NCBI RefSeq assembly: GCF_913055835.1
Contig: NZ_CAJXKQ010000011.1
Coordinates: 50,053-114,052, forward strand
Direction: 5' to 3'
DNA: 64,000 nucleotides
From: an uncultured Marinobacter sp.
GTDB taxonomy: Bacteria > Pseudomonadota > Gammaproteobacteria > Pseudomonadales > Oleiphilaceae
The stretch's first letter is position 1; each line of letters opens with the position of its first letter. This document shows, piece after piece, positions 11,324 through 21,973 of this stretch. The notes beneath the pieces were generated by a model. That model did no database searches. It worked only from the letters and a program-made list of their open reading frames with translations, and was not told where the DNA came from. The position numbers and the translations under genes are program-made.

Positions 11324-12103
11324 ATGCTGTTTGCAATCATAATTGGCGGCCTGATTGGTTACGCCTTCGGCAAATTCCCGGGCTTTCTGATCGGCGCGGC
11401 AATTGGCGCCTTTCTCCTGAACCTTCTCAAGCGCCGCCTTATTGGTAAGCTCCAGAGCATCCAGTCGGGCTTCATCGAATCGGTCTTTGCGGTGATGGGC
11501 GCCCTTTGCAAAGCAGACGGTGTTGTATCCAGGGATGAAATCCAGATGGCCGAAGCCATGTTCGTGCGCTTCCGTCTGAATGAAGACCAGAAAGCCAAGG
11601 CCAAAGCCGCCTTCAACCGGGGTAAGGAACCAGAATTCGACCTGGAAGCCGAGCTGAACCGCTTCCTTCAGGCCAGTGGACGCCAGCCCGCGTTTCTCCA
11701 GATGTTCCTGCAGGTTCAGGTATCGGCGGTGGCTGCGGATGGCAAGGTGCACCCGGCCGAACACGAAATGCTGGTGCGCATCGCCCGTGGGCTGGGCCTG
11801 CCAGAGAGCCAGGTGGACCAGCTGGAGGCCATGCTGCGCGGTGCTCACACCCACCGGGCCGGTGCCGGGCAACCTTCCTCCGCAGATCAGCTCAGCGATG
11901 CCTACAAGGTTCTTGGGGTGTCCTCGTCAGCCAGTGATGAAGAGCTCAAGAAAGCCTACCGGAAGCTGATGAGCGAGAACCATCCGGATAAACTTGCAGG
12001 CCGGGGATTGCCGGAGAGCATGCGGGAGATGGCGGAGGAACGCACTCGCGAAATCAGTCATGCCTACGACGTGATCAAGGAAGCGCGGAAAAAATCCGCG
12101 TAA
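11324..12103 (+). CDS. djlA: Co-chaperone DjlA (TerB-like domain plus J domain)
   Basis: 259-residue membrane-anchored DnaK partner. An N-terminal transmembrane segment rich in glycine (IIGGLIGYAFGKFPG..., residues 4-30) is followed by a TerB-like helical domain (about 45-170) and a C-terminal J domain (190-255) with the essential HPD motif at 220-222. Length and domain order agree with E. coli DjlA. It follows the HD-GYP gene by 49 bases, possibly as a separate unit. Confidence 0.92.
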   Translation: MLFAIIIGGLIGYAFGKFPGFLIGAAIGAFLLNLLKRRLIGKLQSIQSGFIESVFAVMGALCKADGVVSRDEIQMAEAMFVRFRLNEDQKAKAKAAFNRGKEPEFDLEAELNRFLQASGRQPAFLQMFLQVQVSAVAADGKVHPAEHEMLVRIARGLGLPESQVDQLEAMLRGAHTHRAGAGQPSSADQLSDAYKVLGVSSSASDEELKKAYRKLMSENHPDKLAGRGLPESMREMAEERTREISHAYDVIKEARKKSA

Positions 12104-12123
12104 CGCCGTCTGCGGTTACCGGA

Positions 12124-12732
12124 TCAGAACCAGCGGGGCACTCGCACCCGATAGCGCTCGTAGTCCTCACCGAATTTGTCCGCCAGAGCCATCTCCTCCT
12201 CCCGGGCCTGGCGGGTAATCACCAGCACACCGGCCACCAGGCACACCAGGGAAAACACACTGGGCAGCGCCAGGAAAAAACCGAGCTGTCCCGCCATCAC
12301 CGCCAGGAACAGAGGGTTCCGGGAGCGTCCAAAAGGACCACTGGTCAGTAACTTGCGCTGGTCCTTGCGCGGGTCAATACCGGAGCGCCAGTCTTCGTGC
12401 ATGTAAGCCTGCAGATAGTTCACGGCCGTATATGAGCCGATCAACAACAGCATGCCAACCAGCAAAACCGGCCAGGCGTAGAGCAGACCGAAAACACCCA
12501 GCCAAGGATCAATATCCACGAAAATCCGCACCACGCAGACGCCGAGAATCAGGGCGCGAAAGACATTAAAAATGTGTCGATGCCACCAGGGCGCAGTTCC
12601 CCGCTCACCGTAGTTGATGTGCGAAAAATGCATACGCTGGTACAGACCGAGGCTCCGGCCAGCAAATTGCAGACCGATCATCAGAAAGAAAATGCCTAGA
12701 AAGTGGCGTACGAGGGGTTCAATAACTTCCAT
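12124..12732 (-). CDS. Isoprenylcysteine carboxyl methyltransferase-like membrane protein
   Basis: 202 residues with four to five predicted helices and the ICMT/PEMT-type C-terminal signature: TSGPFGRSRNPLFLAVM (about 130-146) and REEEMALADKFGEDYERYRVRVPRWF at the end, where the glutamates and arginine form the SAM-binding region. Bacterial members are SAM-dependent methyltransferases of unknown substrate. It stands alone and converges on djlA. Confidence 0.8.
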   Translation of the reverse strand: MEVIEPLVRHFLGIFFLMIGLQFAGRSLGLYQRMHFSHINYGERGTAPWWHRHIFNVFRALILGVCVVRIFVDIDPWLGVFGLLYAWPVLLVGMLLLIGSYTAVNYLQAYMHEDWRSGIDPRKDQRKLLTSGPFGRSRNPLFLAVMAGQLGFFLALPSVFSLVCLVAGVLVITRQAREEEMALADKFGEDYERYRVRVPRWF

Positions 12733-12902
12733 CAGGATCGCTTACAACGGGTTAAGACCGACAGCTTATTATCTGTAAGCGTCTGTGAAAAGGGTTTGGG
12801 GTGGGAGTCAGGGCAGCCTGGGGCCAACCCTACCTAAAATGACATACCATCACGTTTTCAAATGCTTTAGAGTGATCCAGTCATTTTAAGGAGAATCCTG
12901 TT

Positions 12903-14408
12903 ATGAGCGCCCCTGAAATCCCACAGTCTTGCCATGTGTACTGCAACGACGCGATGGGGCGCGATGACGCCACAGCCCTGGCCGAAAGAATCCGAAGCCG
13001 GGAGATATCGATCACCGAACTCACACGAGCCGCCATCGCCCGGGCACAGGCGGCCCAGCCCTTGATCCATGGCGTGGCCCTGGCGAACTATGACGAGGCG
13101 GTCCAAACCGCCTCACGGCTGGATACGGCGGCGCGGACGGCTATCGAACCCTTGTTTCGAGGCATTCCGACCTTTATCAAAGACAACACCAATGTGACAG
13201 GTCTGGCCACGCGCCAGGGCTCGCTGGCAGTACCTGACGTACCTGCCCCCCATACCAGTCCATTTGCCCGACAACTGCTTGCCCAGGGTTTCCTGTGCCT
13301 TGGTAAAAGCACGCTGCCCGAATTCGGTTTCAACGCCTCCACCGAACCTGCCCATGGGCCGGCTACACGGAATCCCTGGAATCTGGCCTATTCAGCCGGC
13401 GCTTCCTCAGGCGGTTCCGCAGCCCTGGTGGCCGCTGGCGTGGTGCCCATTGCCCATGCCAATGACGGCGGAGGCTCCATCCGCATCCCGGCCGCATGCT
13501 GCGGTCTGGTCGGCCTGAAACCCACACGCGGACGGTTGATCGACAACGAAGCAGCTTCTTCTCTACCCATCAACATTATCAGCGAGGGCGTGGTGACTCG
13601 TTCGGTTCGGGATACCGCCAGCTTTCTCGACCAGGCCGAGAGTTATTACCGGAATCCGAAGCTGCCCGCGATTGGTAACATCGAGGGACCGTCGGGTCGG
13701 CCCCTGAGGATCGGGATGGTGCTGGACTCTATCAATGGACACAAAACCGATCACATCACCCGCCAGACCGTCGAGGAAACCGCGCTCAGACTGGAAAGGC
13801 TCGGGCACCACATTGAGCCTGTCCCCGTTCCCGTGCACAGCGCTTTCCCGGAGGATTTCGCTCTCTACTGGGCCCTGCTTGCTTTCGGGGTCCGGACCAA
13901 CGGCAAAAAAATGCTTCACCCGGCCTTCGACAAACGCAGAACAGATGGGCTGACCAACGGACTGGACAGGATGTTCAGACGACAGTTCTGGCGCCTGCCT
14001 ACCGCACTCTGGCGGCTCAAACGCTCCTGGCATGATTACGCCCATGCCATGGCAGGCTTCGACGCCGTGCTCACGCCGGTGCTTGGCCATACCACACCCG
14101 CCCTTGGCCACCTCAGCCCCGAGGTGCCTTTCGATACCCTGTTCGAGCGACTACGCCAGTATGTCAGCTTCACCCCACTGGCCAATGCCACGGGCGCACC
14201 AGCAATCTCGATACCCATGGGGAGAACCCCGGATCGTCTGCCGGTATCCGTGCAGTTCATGGGGCGGCACGGAGGCGAGCGCACGCTTCTGGATATTGCC
14301 TATGCCCTGGAGGCCAACCATCCTTGGCCGCAGCTCTGGGAGATCAATCAGCAGCGTTTTACCAGTGACGACCCTAATGCCAACGACTCTCTGGCCGATA
14401 CCCTGTGA
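12903..14408 (+). CDS. Amidase-signature family hydrolase
   Basis: 501-residue Ser-cisSer-Lys amidase. The triad is readable: K93 in FIKDNTN, cis-serine S168 in GASSGGS and nucleophile S192 in GGGSIRIPA. The spacings of 75 and 24 residues equal those of fatty-acid amide hydrolase. No signal peptide. ATG 12903 is preceded by AAGGAG. The sequence is closer to general aliphatic or cyclic-amide hydrolases than to GatA, and no gatB/gatC partners are adjacent. The substrate is not predictable. Confidence 0.88.
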   Translation: MSAPEIPQSCHVYCNDAMGRDDATALAERIRSREISITELTRAAIARAQAAQPLIHGVALANYDEAVQTASRLDTAARTAIEPLFRGIPTFIKDNTNVTGLATRQGSLAVPDVPAPHTSPFARQLLAQGFLCLGKSTLPEFGFNASTEPAHGPATRNPWNLAYSAGASSGGSAALVAAGVVPIAHANDGGGSIRIPAACCGLVGLKPTRGRLIDNEAASSLPINIISEGVVTRSVRDTASFLDQAESYYRNPKLPAIGNIEGPSGRPLRIGMVLDSINGHKTDHITRQTVEETALRLERLGHHIEPVPVPVHSAFPEDFALYWALLAFGVRTNGKKMLHPAFDKRRTDGLTNGLDRMFRRQFWRLPTALWRLKRSWHDYAHAMAGFDAVLTPVLGHTTPALGHLSPEVPFDTLFERLRQYVSFTPLANATGAPAISIPMGRTPDRLPVSVQFMGRHGGERTLLDIAYALEANHPWPQLWEINQQRFTSDDPNANDSLADTL

Positions 14409-14523
14409 AATTGGACACCCATAGCAACAGCTGCCATATTCTTTAGGAAGCTCAGGGATCGCCTGAACTTTCCACCGAACCGAGACCCAGGGCCGTTCGT
14501 ATTTCAAGTAAAGGGACAACACA

Positions 14524-16392
14524 TTGAGCCCGGCCATGCGTGACAGTGAAGTCCTTGTGACTCATCACAAGGCACTGATGGAGCTGAGCCATAACATCAG
14601 CTTTATCGAAATGCCCCGCCCCAGCAAGCTGGCAGCCCTTATGGAGCTATGCACCCGCCTGCTGGGTGTAAAACGGGCAAGTGTCTGGCTGTTTCCACCG
14701 GAACGGGATCGGATTCGGTGCGAATGGCTGCACGACCGAGAGCGGCCCGACAGCAACTGCTGCCTGGCGCAGAATGGCGCCGAATTCAACCTGTTCCGCT
14801 CAGACCACCCCGAGTACTTCCAGGCTATTACAGAAGAACGGGTCATTGCCGTGGATGATGCCCGCAATGATATCCGCACCCGCTCATTCGACCGGGACTA
14901 TCTGTCTGTTCAGAACATTCATTCCATGCTGGACGCACCGATTTTCGACGGAGAACAACTCAGTGGTGTTGTCTGCCTTGAATCGGATACCCACCGTGCC
15001 TGGTCGGTTCCGGATATCTCATTAGCAGCCGCCATCGCTGACACCATAAGCCTCATGAACACCCATGAAGCATGGCTGAGGTCGAAACGCGCCCTGGAAT
15101 ACGTCAGCCGCTACGACTCTCTCACCGGCCTCGCCAATATAGATTCGCTGCGTGACCGTTTGAGCCATCTGGTGCGCAAGATCAAACGTCGGGGCACCGG
15201 CAGCCTGGCGCTACTCTGGATCGATGTCGACCGCCTTAAAACCATTAACGATGGCCTGGGTCCCCAGGCGGGGGATCAGGTCATCGCTGACGTTGGTATG
15301 CGTCTGAAAGAAATCCAGCTGGCGGGCAAAGACTTTCTGGCGCGTATTGGTGGGGACGAGTTTGCGCTGGTGATCCGTAATTACACCCTGCCCGGGTTTC
15401 TTGATGAAGTGACCCGTGAGATCCAGAGCCGGATTCGCCAGCCAATCCGGGTTTCCGACCAGGATCTTAACGTCAGTGCCAGTATGGGCATCTGTCATTT
15501 TCCGGGCGACTGTCATGAGCCCGAGGAGCTTCTCCGGGGCGCTGAAGCGGCCATGTATCATGCCAAAAGGCAGGGCCGGGACCGTTCCACGCTGTTCGAC
15601 TCGGAAATCCAGATGACAGCACGCTCCCGGTTTGCGCTGGAAAACGAATTGCGGGAAACGCTCAAAAGCAACGGCCTGGATGTGTTCTACCAGCCAATCA
15701 TGGACCGCACGGGAACACAGCTGGAGAGTGCCGAGGCGCTGGTCCGCTGGGAGCATCCACAGCGCGGCTGGCTGTCTCCCATTGAGTTCCTGGATGTGGC
15801 ACGCAGTGCAGGGCTTATGTACGAACTGGGAGCCTGTGTACTCAGAAACGTCTGCGACCATTGGCGTCAGGCGAAAGACCAGAACACCCCTTTACCCACC
15901 ATATCCGTCAACCTATCAGCCGAGCAGGTACTGGTGCCGGAATTACCGGAGTTGGTAAAGGAGATCTGCAAAAATCAGGATATGCCGGTCAGTGCCCTGC
16001 AGTTTGAGGTGACCGAAGATTCGATCCAGGGGGATTTCAGTGGCATAGGTCGGGTTCTGGAGCAGCTGGTAGAAGCGGGCGCCGAGCTTGCCATTGATGA
16101 TTTCGGCACCGGCTACTCATCGTTGTCACGACTAAAAAGCCTGCCCTTCTCCCGCATCAAGATCGACCGATCGTTCATCAACAACCTGCCGGATGACGAC
16201 AACGATTGCGCAATCACGCTGTCGATCATCGGGTTGGCCAGGGGGCTGGGCCTGTCGGTGGTCGCCGAAGGTGTGGAAAACGAAGCCCATGAAGCCTGGT
16301 TGTTCGAGAAGGGCTGCGACTACCTTCAGGGCTACCGTTACAGCAAACCGCTTCCTTACTCTGACTTCATCAGCCGCTATTGTTCCCGCTGA
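14524..16392 (+). CDS. GAF-GGDEF-EAL cyclic-di-GMP protein
   Basis: 622 residues, no membrane segment. GAF sensor (about 20-175), GGDEF domain with intact GGDEF at 276-280, and EAL domain with EAL at 404-406 plus the catalytic DDFGTGYSS loop, so both synthase and phosphodiesterase sites could work. The TTG start at 14524 has AAGGGA seven bases upstream; ATG 14536 is the alternative. It converges on truC with a 16-base overlap. With the HD-GYP gene 3 kb away it is one of two c-di-GMP genes in this stretch. Confidence 0.9.
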   Translation: MSPAMRDSEVLVTHHKALMELSHNISFIEMPRPSKLAALMELCTRLLGVKRASVWLFPPERDRIRCEWLHDRERPDSNCCLAQNGAEFNLFRSDHPEYFQAITEERVIAVDDARNDIRTRSFDRDYLSVQNIHSMLDAPIFDGEQLSGVVCLESDTHRAWSVPDISLAAAIADTISLMNTHEAWLRSKRALEYVSRYDSLTGLANIDSLRDRLSHLVRKIKRRGTGSLALLWIDVDRLKTINDGLGPQAGDQVIADVGMRLKEIQLAGKDFLARIGGDEFALVIRNYTLPGFLDEVTREIQSRIRQPIRVSDQDLNVSASMGICHFPGDCHEPEELLRGAEAAMYHAKRQGRDRSTLFDSEIQMTARSRFALENELRETLKSNGLDVFYQPIMDRTGTQLESAEALVRWEHPQRGWLSPIEFLDVARSAGLMYELGACVLRNVCDHWRQAKDQNTPLPTISVNLSAEQVLVPELPELVKEICKNQDMPVSALQFEVTEDSIQGDFSGIGRVLEQLVEAGAELAIDDFGTGYSSLSRLKSLPFSRIKIDRSFINNLPDDDNDCAITLSIIGLARGLGLSVVAEGVENEAHEAWLFEKGCDYLQGYRYSKPLPYSDFISRYCSR

Positions 16393-17120
16393 TTGCGCGC
16401 GTCAAACCCTTGGAATATTGATAACACCTCAAGAAAGCTTTCCTCGGGAGCGGCACTGACCGTCAGGGGCTCACCCGTTACAGGATGGCGGAAGGCCATC
16501 TTTGTCGCCGCCAACATCAGACGACCCTGACCGAAACGCTCGGCAAAATACCGGTTGTGTCGGCCCCGGCCGTGATTGGCGTCGCCAATAATCGGGTGGT
16601 TGATATGCTTCATGTGCCTTCGCAACTGGTGCTTCCGGCCTGTTTTTGGGAACAGTTCGACCACCGCGTAACGACTGCTCGGATATTTCTCGATTTCTAC
16701 CGGTATCTCGGTGGTCGCCAGCGTGCGGTAATACGTAAGCGCGTCTCTCACCGGCTGCTCCACGCCTTTCAGTCGTCGATCCTCTGGCTCTTCTCTCAGG
16801 GGATAATCAATCTCCCCCTGCTCCGGCGGCCAGCCACGCACCATGGCCAGATAGGTTTTTGCCACTTCCCCAGCCATCATCGCCATACCCAGCGTGCGGG
16901 CGGTGTCGCTATCCCTCGCAAACACCAGGATGCCGGACGTAGGCCGGTCCAGGCGATGGACCGGGTAAACATGCTGGCCCCCATTAAGTGCCCGGGCATA
17001 CTGCAGGGCAAACTCGGTTTCGTGTTTGTCGATAGGGCTCCGGTGAACCAGCAGCCCGGCCGGTTTGTGGACGGCCAGAAGATGGTCGTCCCGGTAAAGA
17101 ACAGTCAGAGGGTTACCCAT
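16377..17120 (-). CDS. truC: tRNA pseudouridine(65) synthase TruC
   Basis: 247-residue RluA-family pseudouridine synthase. Catalytic D58 is in HRLDRPTSG, and the TruC-type blocks YAVVELFPKTGRKHQLRRH and HPIIGDANHGRG are present. The close match over the whole length, including the NKP/HKP start region (LLAVHKPAGLLVHRS), favours TruC over the rRNA enzymes RluC/RluD, which carry an extra S4 domain that is absent here. Confidence 0.88.
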   Translation of the reverse strand: MGNPLTVLYRDDHLLAVHKPAGLLVHRSPIDKHETEFALQYARALNGGQHVYPVHRLDRPTSGILVFARDSDTARTLGMAMMAGEVAKTYLAMVRGWPPEQGEIDYPLREEPEDRRLKGVEQPVRDALTYYRTLATTEIPVEIEKYPSSRYAVVELFPKTGRKHQLRRHMKHINHPIIGDANHGRGRHNRYFAERFGQGRLMLAATKMAFRHPVTGEPLTVSAAPEESFLEVLSIFQGFDARNQREQ

Positions 17121-17262
17121 CAGATCCCTGTCATAAAAAGTTCATAATCCAACTGTTATAAAGTCTAATGATTTTAGTTGCCATGCCGACATAATATCCG
17201 GCAACTACTAGAAAAAAGCCACGGCAAGCGATCTGGACCCTAAACCTAACCGGGTAGTATCA

Positions 17263-18888
17263 ATGAACTGGTATTCCAAAAGCATTCTCAACCGGGTCCT
17301 CCTGGTTGTCCTCACAGCTAATCTGATCGTCGCCGCAGTGGCGGTGGTTTACCTGAACTTCTCCCTGAAAGTCAAAGATGACTTCAACAGTCTTGTCAGC
17401 ACCAGAATGGTAAACGCCCTCGAAGCCCAGGATGTGCTGTCTGAATTCAAGACCCAGGTTCAGGAGTGGAAAAACGTCCTTATCCGGGGAGCCGACCCGG
17501 AACAACTGGACAAATACTGGAACCGGTTCCAGGAGCGCGAAGCATCGATACAGAGCCAGCTTGATGACCTGATTCCTCGCATTCAGGAGCCACAGGCAAA
17601 GTCCCTGATGTCTGATTTCAAACAGGCACACCGGACGATGGGACGGGCCTATCGAGAGGGATTCGAGGCGTTCACACGCTCAGGCTTTGATCCGAACGCA
17701 GGCGATGCCGCGGTACAGGGGATCGACCGTGAACCCGCCAGACTGATTGTAGATGCCGCAACCGCAGTCCGGGAAGATAGCCTTGACCGGGCCGGAACCC
17801 TGAACACAGTTGTCACCGAGCGTAGCTGGCTGGTGGCGGGTCTTCTGATTGCCGCCATCATTCTGGGTACCATCGCGCTAATCATGATCCTGTTGTCGGG
17901 TGTGGTCCGGCCCGCACAGAAACTCACCTCGCAGATCTCCCGGCTGGGCGACGGTGACCTTTCGGACCCGGTCACCATGCAGCGCGCGGACGAATTGGGT
18001 CAACTGGCCGATGCCGCCCGAAGCCTGCACCGCTTCCTCAGCGATACCGGGCATCAGCTGAGCGAGAACGCCAGGCAATTGAACGATACCGGTGAGTTAA
18101 TCCGCAAGAATGCGGACAGTGTTGTCAGCCAGTCCGACCTGGCCCATCAGCGCATTGAGCAGATAGCCACAGCCATGAACGAGATGTCCGCCACAGCCGA
18201 GGACGTAGCCAGTCACGCTGCATCTGTCGCTACCGAAGTCAGCCAGACCTCCGATGAGACGGCTACGGCCGACTCGCAGATCAACAAGGCTGTGGAGAGC
18301 ATGCGCCGTTTGACCGATCAGATCCGGAGTTCAGCGGAAACTGTTAACCAGCTCGCCAGCGATGGCAAAAAAGTCGGCGACGTCATGCAGGTTATCCGGG
18401 AAATTGCCGACCAGACCAACCTTCTGGCGCTTAACGCCGCCATCGAGGCAGCCCGGGCAGGTGACGCCGGTCGCGGCTTTGCCGTGGTTGCAGACGAAGT
18501 GCGCAACCTGGCAGCCAAAACCCAGGAAGCGACCGTGGAAATTGACCAGATTATCGGTGCCATCAGTGGCGCCTCGCGGGATGCCACCGAGTTCATGCAA
18601 GCCTCGGGCGTTGTAGCTCAGGAAAGCAGTGAGGCGGTTGAAGCCGTACGAGCCACCCTTGGCGAAATCAACCGGCGCATGGGCAGCATCAACGATGCAA
18701 CAACCCAGGTCGCTACCGCGGCCGAGGAACAGACCAGTGTCTGTGAAGACATCAACCGCAATGTCACGGATGTGGCCGAAACCTCAGAGGCCATGCACCA
18801 GGCTGCTGAAAACAATCTGCACACCGTTCCCGAACTGGAGGCCATGGCCTCCCGGGCGCGGGAACTGGCGAACCGGATCAAACACTAA
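17263..18888 (+). CDS. Methyl-accepting chemotaxis protein
   Basis: 541-residue chemoreceptor. TM1 (about 8-30), a four-helix-bundle-type periplasmic domain (31-187), TM2 (188-213), HAMP (213-265) and the cytoplasmic signalling domain. The hairpin tip is well conserved around residues 378-425 ([20 protein letters not shown]). No C-terminal CheR-binding pentapeptide is visible. It converges on the RND gene, the stops overlapping in CTAA. Ligand unknown. Confidence 0.92.
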   Translation: MNWYSKSILNRVLLVVLTANLIVAAVAVVYLNFSLKVKDDFNSLVSTRMVNALEAQDVLSEFKTQVQEWKNVLIRGADPEQLDKYWNRFQEREASIQSQLDDLIPRIQEPQAKSLMSDFKQAHRTMGRAYREGFEAFTRSGFDPNAGDAAVQGIDREPARLIVDAATAVREDSLDRAGTLNTVVTERSWLVAGLLIAAIILGTIALIMILLSGVVRPAQKLTSQISRLGDGDLSDPVTMQRADELGQLADAARSLHRFLSDTGHQLSENARQLNDTGELIRKNADSVVSQSDLAHQRIEQIATAMNEMSATAEDVASHAASVATEVSQTSDETATADSQINKAVESMRRLTDQIRSSAETVNQLASDGKKVGDVMQVIREIADQTNLLALNAAIEAARAGDAGRGFAVVADEVRNLAAKTQEATVEIDQIIGAISGASRDATEFMQASGVVAQESSEAVEAVRATLGEINRRMGSINDATTQVATAAEEQTSVCEDINRNVTDVAETSEAMHQAAENNLHTVPELEAMASRARELANRIKH

Positions 18889-21800
18889 GTGGCTCTGAAT
18901 CGGCCGGTCAGCCTTCCGAAGGCCTGACCGGCCCGGTTGCCCAGAACCAGTAGTGACGGTGTAAGCAACAACGTCAGCACGGTGGCAAACGCCAGCCCGC
19001 CGGCGATGGCACTGGACAGCTGGGTCCACCATTGGGTTGAGGGAGCCCCCAGGCCCAGCGACGGCGTCAACAGGTCAACATTGACGCCGAGAACCATGGG
19101 CATCAAACCCAATACGGTGGTTATGGCCGTCAGCAGCACCGGCCTCAGACGCAGGCAGCCGGTTTCCAGCGCAGCCTCGTAGGCGTCCATGCCGTCCTTG
19201 CGCATCTGATTGTAGGTATCAATCAGAATGATGTTGTTGTTTACCACAATGCCCGCCAGGGCAATCGTGCCCATTCCCACCATCACGATGCCGAACGACT
19301 GACCATTCACCAGCAGACCCAGCAATACGCCGGCGGTGGACAGAACGATCGCGGAGAGAATCAGGAAGGTCTGGTAGAGCGAATTGAACTGGGTCACCAG
19401 TATCAACAGCATTAGAGCGATGGCGACCAGGAAGGCCGTAGCAAGGAAGTTGGATGCCTGCTGCTGATCCTCGTTTTCGCCGGCAAACTTCACCGAAATA
19501 CCCTCGGGTGGTTCTGGCATCTCTGCCTGCAGTGCCCGCAACAGCTCATCCACACGGCGCCCCTGTGCGAGATCGGATTTAATGGTCACCGTGCGCTGGC
19601 CGTCTACCCGGACAATGCTGTTGGTCTTGTCACCGGGCCGCAGATCGACAAATTCCGAGAGCGGAATCTGGCCTCTCGAAGTGTGGATTGTCTGGCGCTG
19701 CAGATGGTCCAGCTCCCGCCAGTTGTTGGGCACCCGCACCACGATGTCTACTTCGTCCCGCACGTCTTCCGGGCGATAGGTCGCCAGTTTCAAACCGTTG
19801 GTCACCAGGCGCACGGCGCTTCCGATACCCAGGACATCGGTGCCAAACCGGGCGGCAGCTTCCCGGTCGACCTGCAGTCGCCACTCGATGCCGGGCAGGC
19901 TCCGGTCGTCTTCGATGTCCACGAAGCCACCGAGCTCACGCATTCGATCTTTGATCTCGTCCACGTAGCCATTGAGACTGTTCGCCTCCCGGCTGCTCAC
20001 CTGCAGCTCTATCGGCTTGCCTTCTGCGGGACCACCCTCCTGCTTGCGGAATTCCAGTTCAATGCCTGGAATATCGGCGGTCATTTTCCGGAAGTCCTCG
20101 AGAATCGCGCTGGCGGGACGCCGTGTAAACCAGTCAGTAAACTGGAACTGCAGAACACCGATGACATCCGGCGCCAACTGTGAGCTGGTCTGGACCATCG
20201 AGCGGGCGTAGAGGGCCCTCACCTCCGGCATGCCACGTAGTCGCTGCTCCACTTCCCGCACGATGGCATCCCGCTCCCACACGGAGAGATCGCCTCGCGC
20301 CCTCACCTGCACCTGGGCGGAATCCGGCTCCACACTGGGGAAGAACTCCACGCCGTGGTTGAAGCGCGCGTATGCGGCATAGATCACGGCGATCACGCAA
20401 AGCACACCAATCAGCGTAAGCCCCGGTGAACGGAGTAGCTGTGCAAGTAATCGCCGATAGCCCTCCATCATTCGTCCCTGCGAAGGGCCCTGCCGGGCCC
20501 GGCGTCCGCCACTGGTACTGCCCAATACAGGCAAAAACACCAACGCCATGGCAAGCGATGCAATCAGGCAGATGATGACCGTCAGCGGCAGGAACTTCAT
20601 GAATTCACCCACTACGCCCGGCCAGAACAACAACGGCACAAACACTGCCAGCGTGGTTGCCGTGGAGGCGATAATGGGCCACGCCATGCGACTGGCCGCC
20701 TCGGCCCAGGCGTGCTTGACCGTCTGCCCATCCGACAGGTTCCGGTCCGCCAGTTCAGAGACCACGATAGCGCCATCCACCAGCATACCGGCCACAAGAA
20801 TAAGGCTGAACAGCACCACGATATTGAGCGTGAGACCCATGCCCCAGATCACCAGAATGCCGGTAAGGAACGCCCCCGGTATGGTAAGACCCACCATCAC
20901 GGCAGACCGTGGCCCCATGGCGGCGATCACCACGATGAGAACCAACACGATAGCCGTCAGCACGTTGTTCAGCAGATCACTGAGAATGTCCCGCACCTCC
21001 TCGGACTGATCCATGATGTAGCGGATCTCCAGGGAATCCGGAAGCTGCGGCCTGGCCTGCTCGATCAACTCGCGAACCTGGGCAATGGTCTCAATAATGT
21101 TGGCACCGGAGCGTTTGGACACTTCCAGTACCAGCGCCGGCTCGCCGTTGATACGGGCAAAGCCGGTTGGGTCCTTGAAGGTGCGCTGGAGCATGGCCAC
21201 ATCGCCAAACGTCACCACCGTGTCGCCATCCACCTTCACGGGCATCGACATCACGTCTTCGATGGTTTCGATCACACCGGGTACCTTCAGGGCCATCCGG
21301 CCGTTGCCGGTATCCAGGGAGCCTGCTGCCACCAGCTGGTTGTTGCGGGTCACAAGCGCCGCCAACTGGTCAAAATCAATGCCATAGCTCTCCAGCACCT
21401 GGGGATCCACCACGATTTCCAGTAGGTCTTCGCGGTCGCCGCCAATCTCCACTTCCAGGACTTCCGGAATGGACTCGATGGCATCCTGGAATCGCCGGGC
21501 GATAGTGATCAGCTCACGCTCGGACAATGGGCCGGACAGACCGACAGACAGCACTGGAAACAGGGACACGTTGATCTCGTTCACCCTGGGTTCGTCCGCT
21601 TCCTGGGGCAGCTTGGTGCGGGCGGTATCCACCTTCTCGCGCACGTCCTGCAGAGCCTTGTCCGGATCGAACCCGGCATCGAACTCAAGCATCACCGAGG
21701 CATGGCCCTCTGAAGCGGTGCCGCGCATCTCCTTGATACCTTCAAGGGAACGCAACTCCTGCTCCATGGGGCGCACCAGGAGGCGTTCCGCGTCCTCCGG

Positions 21801-21968
21801 GCTGATGCCGTCCAGGGTCATGGAGACATAGATCATCGGAATGGTGACGTCAGGATTGGCTTCCTTGGGGATGGTCTGGAACGCAGCAATGCCACCAAGA
21901 ATCAGGAACAACAAGGTCAGCAGGGTGGTCCGGCTTCGATCGATGGCTGCAAAGATCAGTGCGCGCAT
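18885..21968 (-). CDS. RND-family efflux permease
   Basis: 1027-residue inner-membrane pump with the AcrB architecture: TM1 at 13-32, large periplasmic loops and a second half starting near residue 515. TM4 reads [17 protein letters not shown] with a single proton-relay aspartate (D398) where AcrB has an Asp-Asp pair. That pattern is common in heavy-metal pumps and in atypical multidrug pumps. The adaptor gene lies 5 bases upstream; no outer-membrane channel gene is adjacent, so TolC from elsewhere is probably used. Substrate not assignable. Confidence 0.9.
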   Translation of the reverse strand: MRALIFAAIDRSRTTLLTLLFLILGGIAAFQTIPKEANPDVTIPMIYVSMTLDGISPEDAERLLVRPMEQELRSLEGIKEMRGTASEGHASVMLEFDAGFDPDKALQDVREKVDTARTKLPQEADEPRVNEINVSLFPVLSVGLSGPLSERELITIARRFQDAIESIPEVLEVEIGGDREDLLEIVVDPQVLESYGIDFDQLAALVTRNNQLVAAGSLDTGNGRMALKVPGVIETIEDVMSMPVKVDGDTVVTFGDVAMLQRTFKDPTGFARINGEPALVLEVSKRSGANIIETIAQVRELIEQARPQLPDSLEIRYIMDQSEEVRDILSDLLNNVLTAIVLVLIVVIAAMGPRSAVMVGLTIPGAFLTGILVIWGMGLTLNIVVLFSLILVAGMLVDGAIVVSELADRNLSDGQTVKHAWAEAASRMAWPIIASTATTLAVFVPLLFWPGVVGEFMKFLPLTVIICLIASLAMALVFLPVLGSTSGGRRARQGPSQGRMMEGYRRLLAQLLRSPGLTLIGVLCVIAVIYAAYARFNHGVEFFPSVEPDSAQVQVRARGDLSVWERDAIVREVEQRLRGMPEVRALYARSMVQTSSQLAPDVIGVLQFQFTDWFTRRPASAILEDFRKMTADIPGIELEFRKQEGGPAEGKPIELQVSSREANSLNGYVDEIKDRMRELGGFVDIEDDRSLPGIEWRLQVDREAAARFGTDVLGIGSAVRLVTNGLKLATYRPEDVRDEVDIVVRVPNNWRELDHLQRQTIHTSRGQIPLSEFVDLRPGDKTNSIVRVDGQRTVTIKSDLAQGRRVDELLRALQAEMPEPPEGISVKFAGENEDQQQASNFLATAFLVAIALMLLILVTQFNSLYQTFLILSAIVLSTAGVLLGLLVNGQSFGIVMVGMGTIALAGIVVNNNIILIDTYNQMRKDGMDAYEAALETGCLRLRPVLLTAITTVLGLMPMVLGVNVDLLTPSLGLGAPSTQWWTQLSSAIAGGLAFATVLTLLLTPSLLVLGNRAGQAFGRLTGRFRAT

Positions 21969-21973
21969 GCGGT

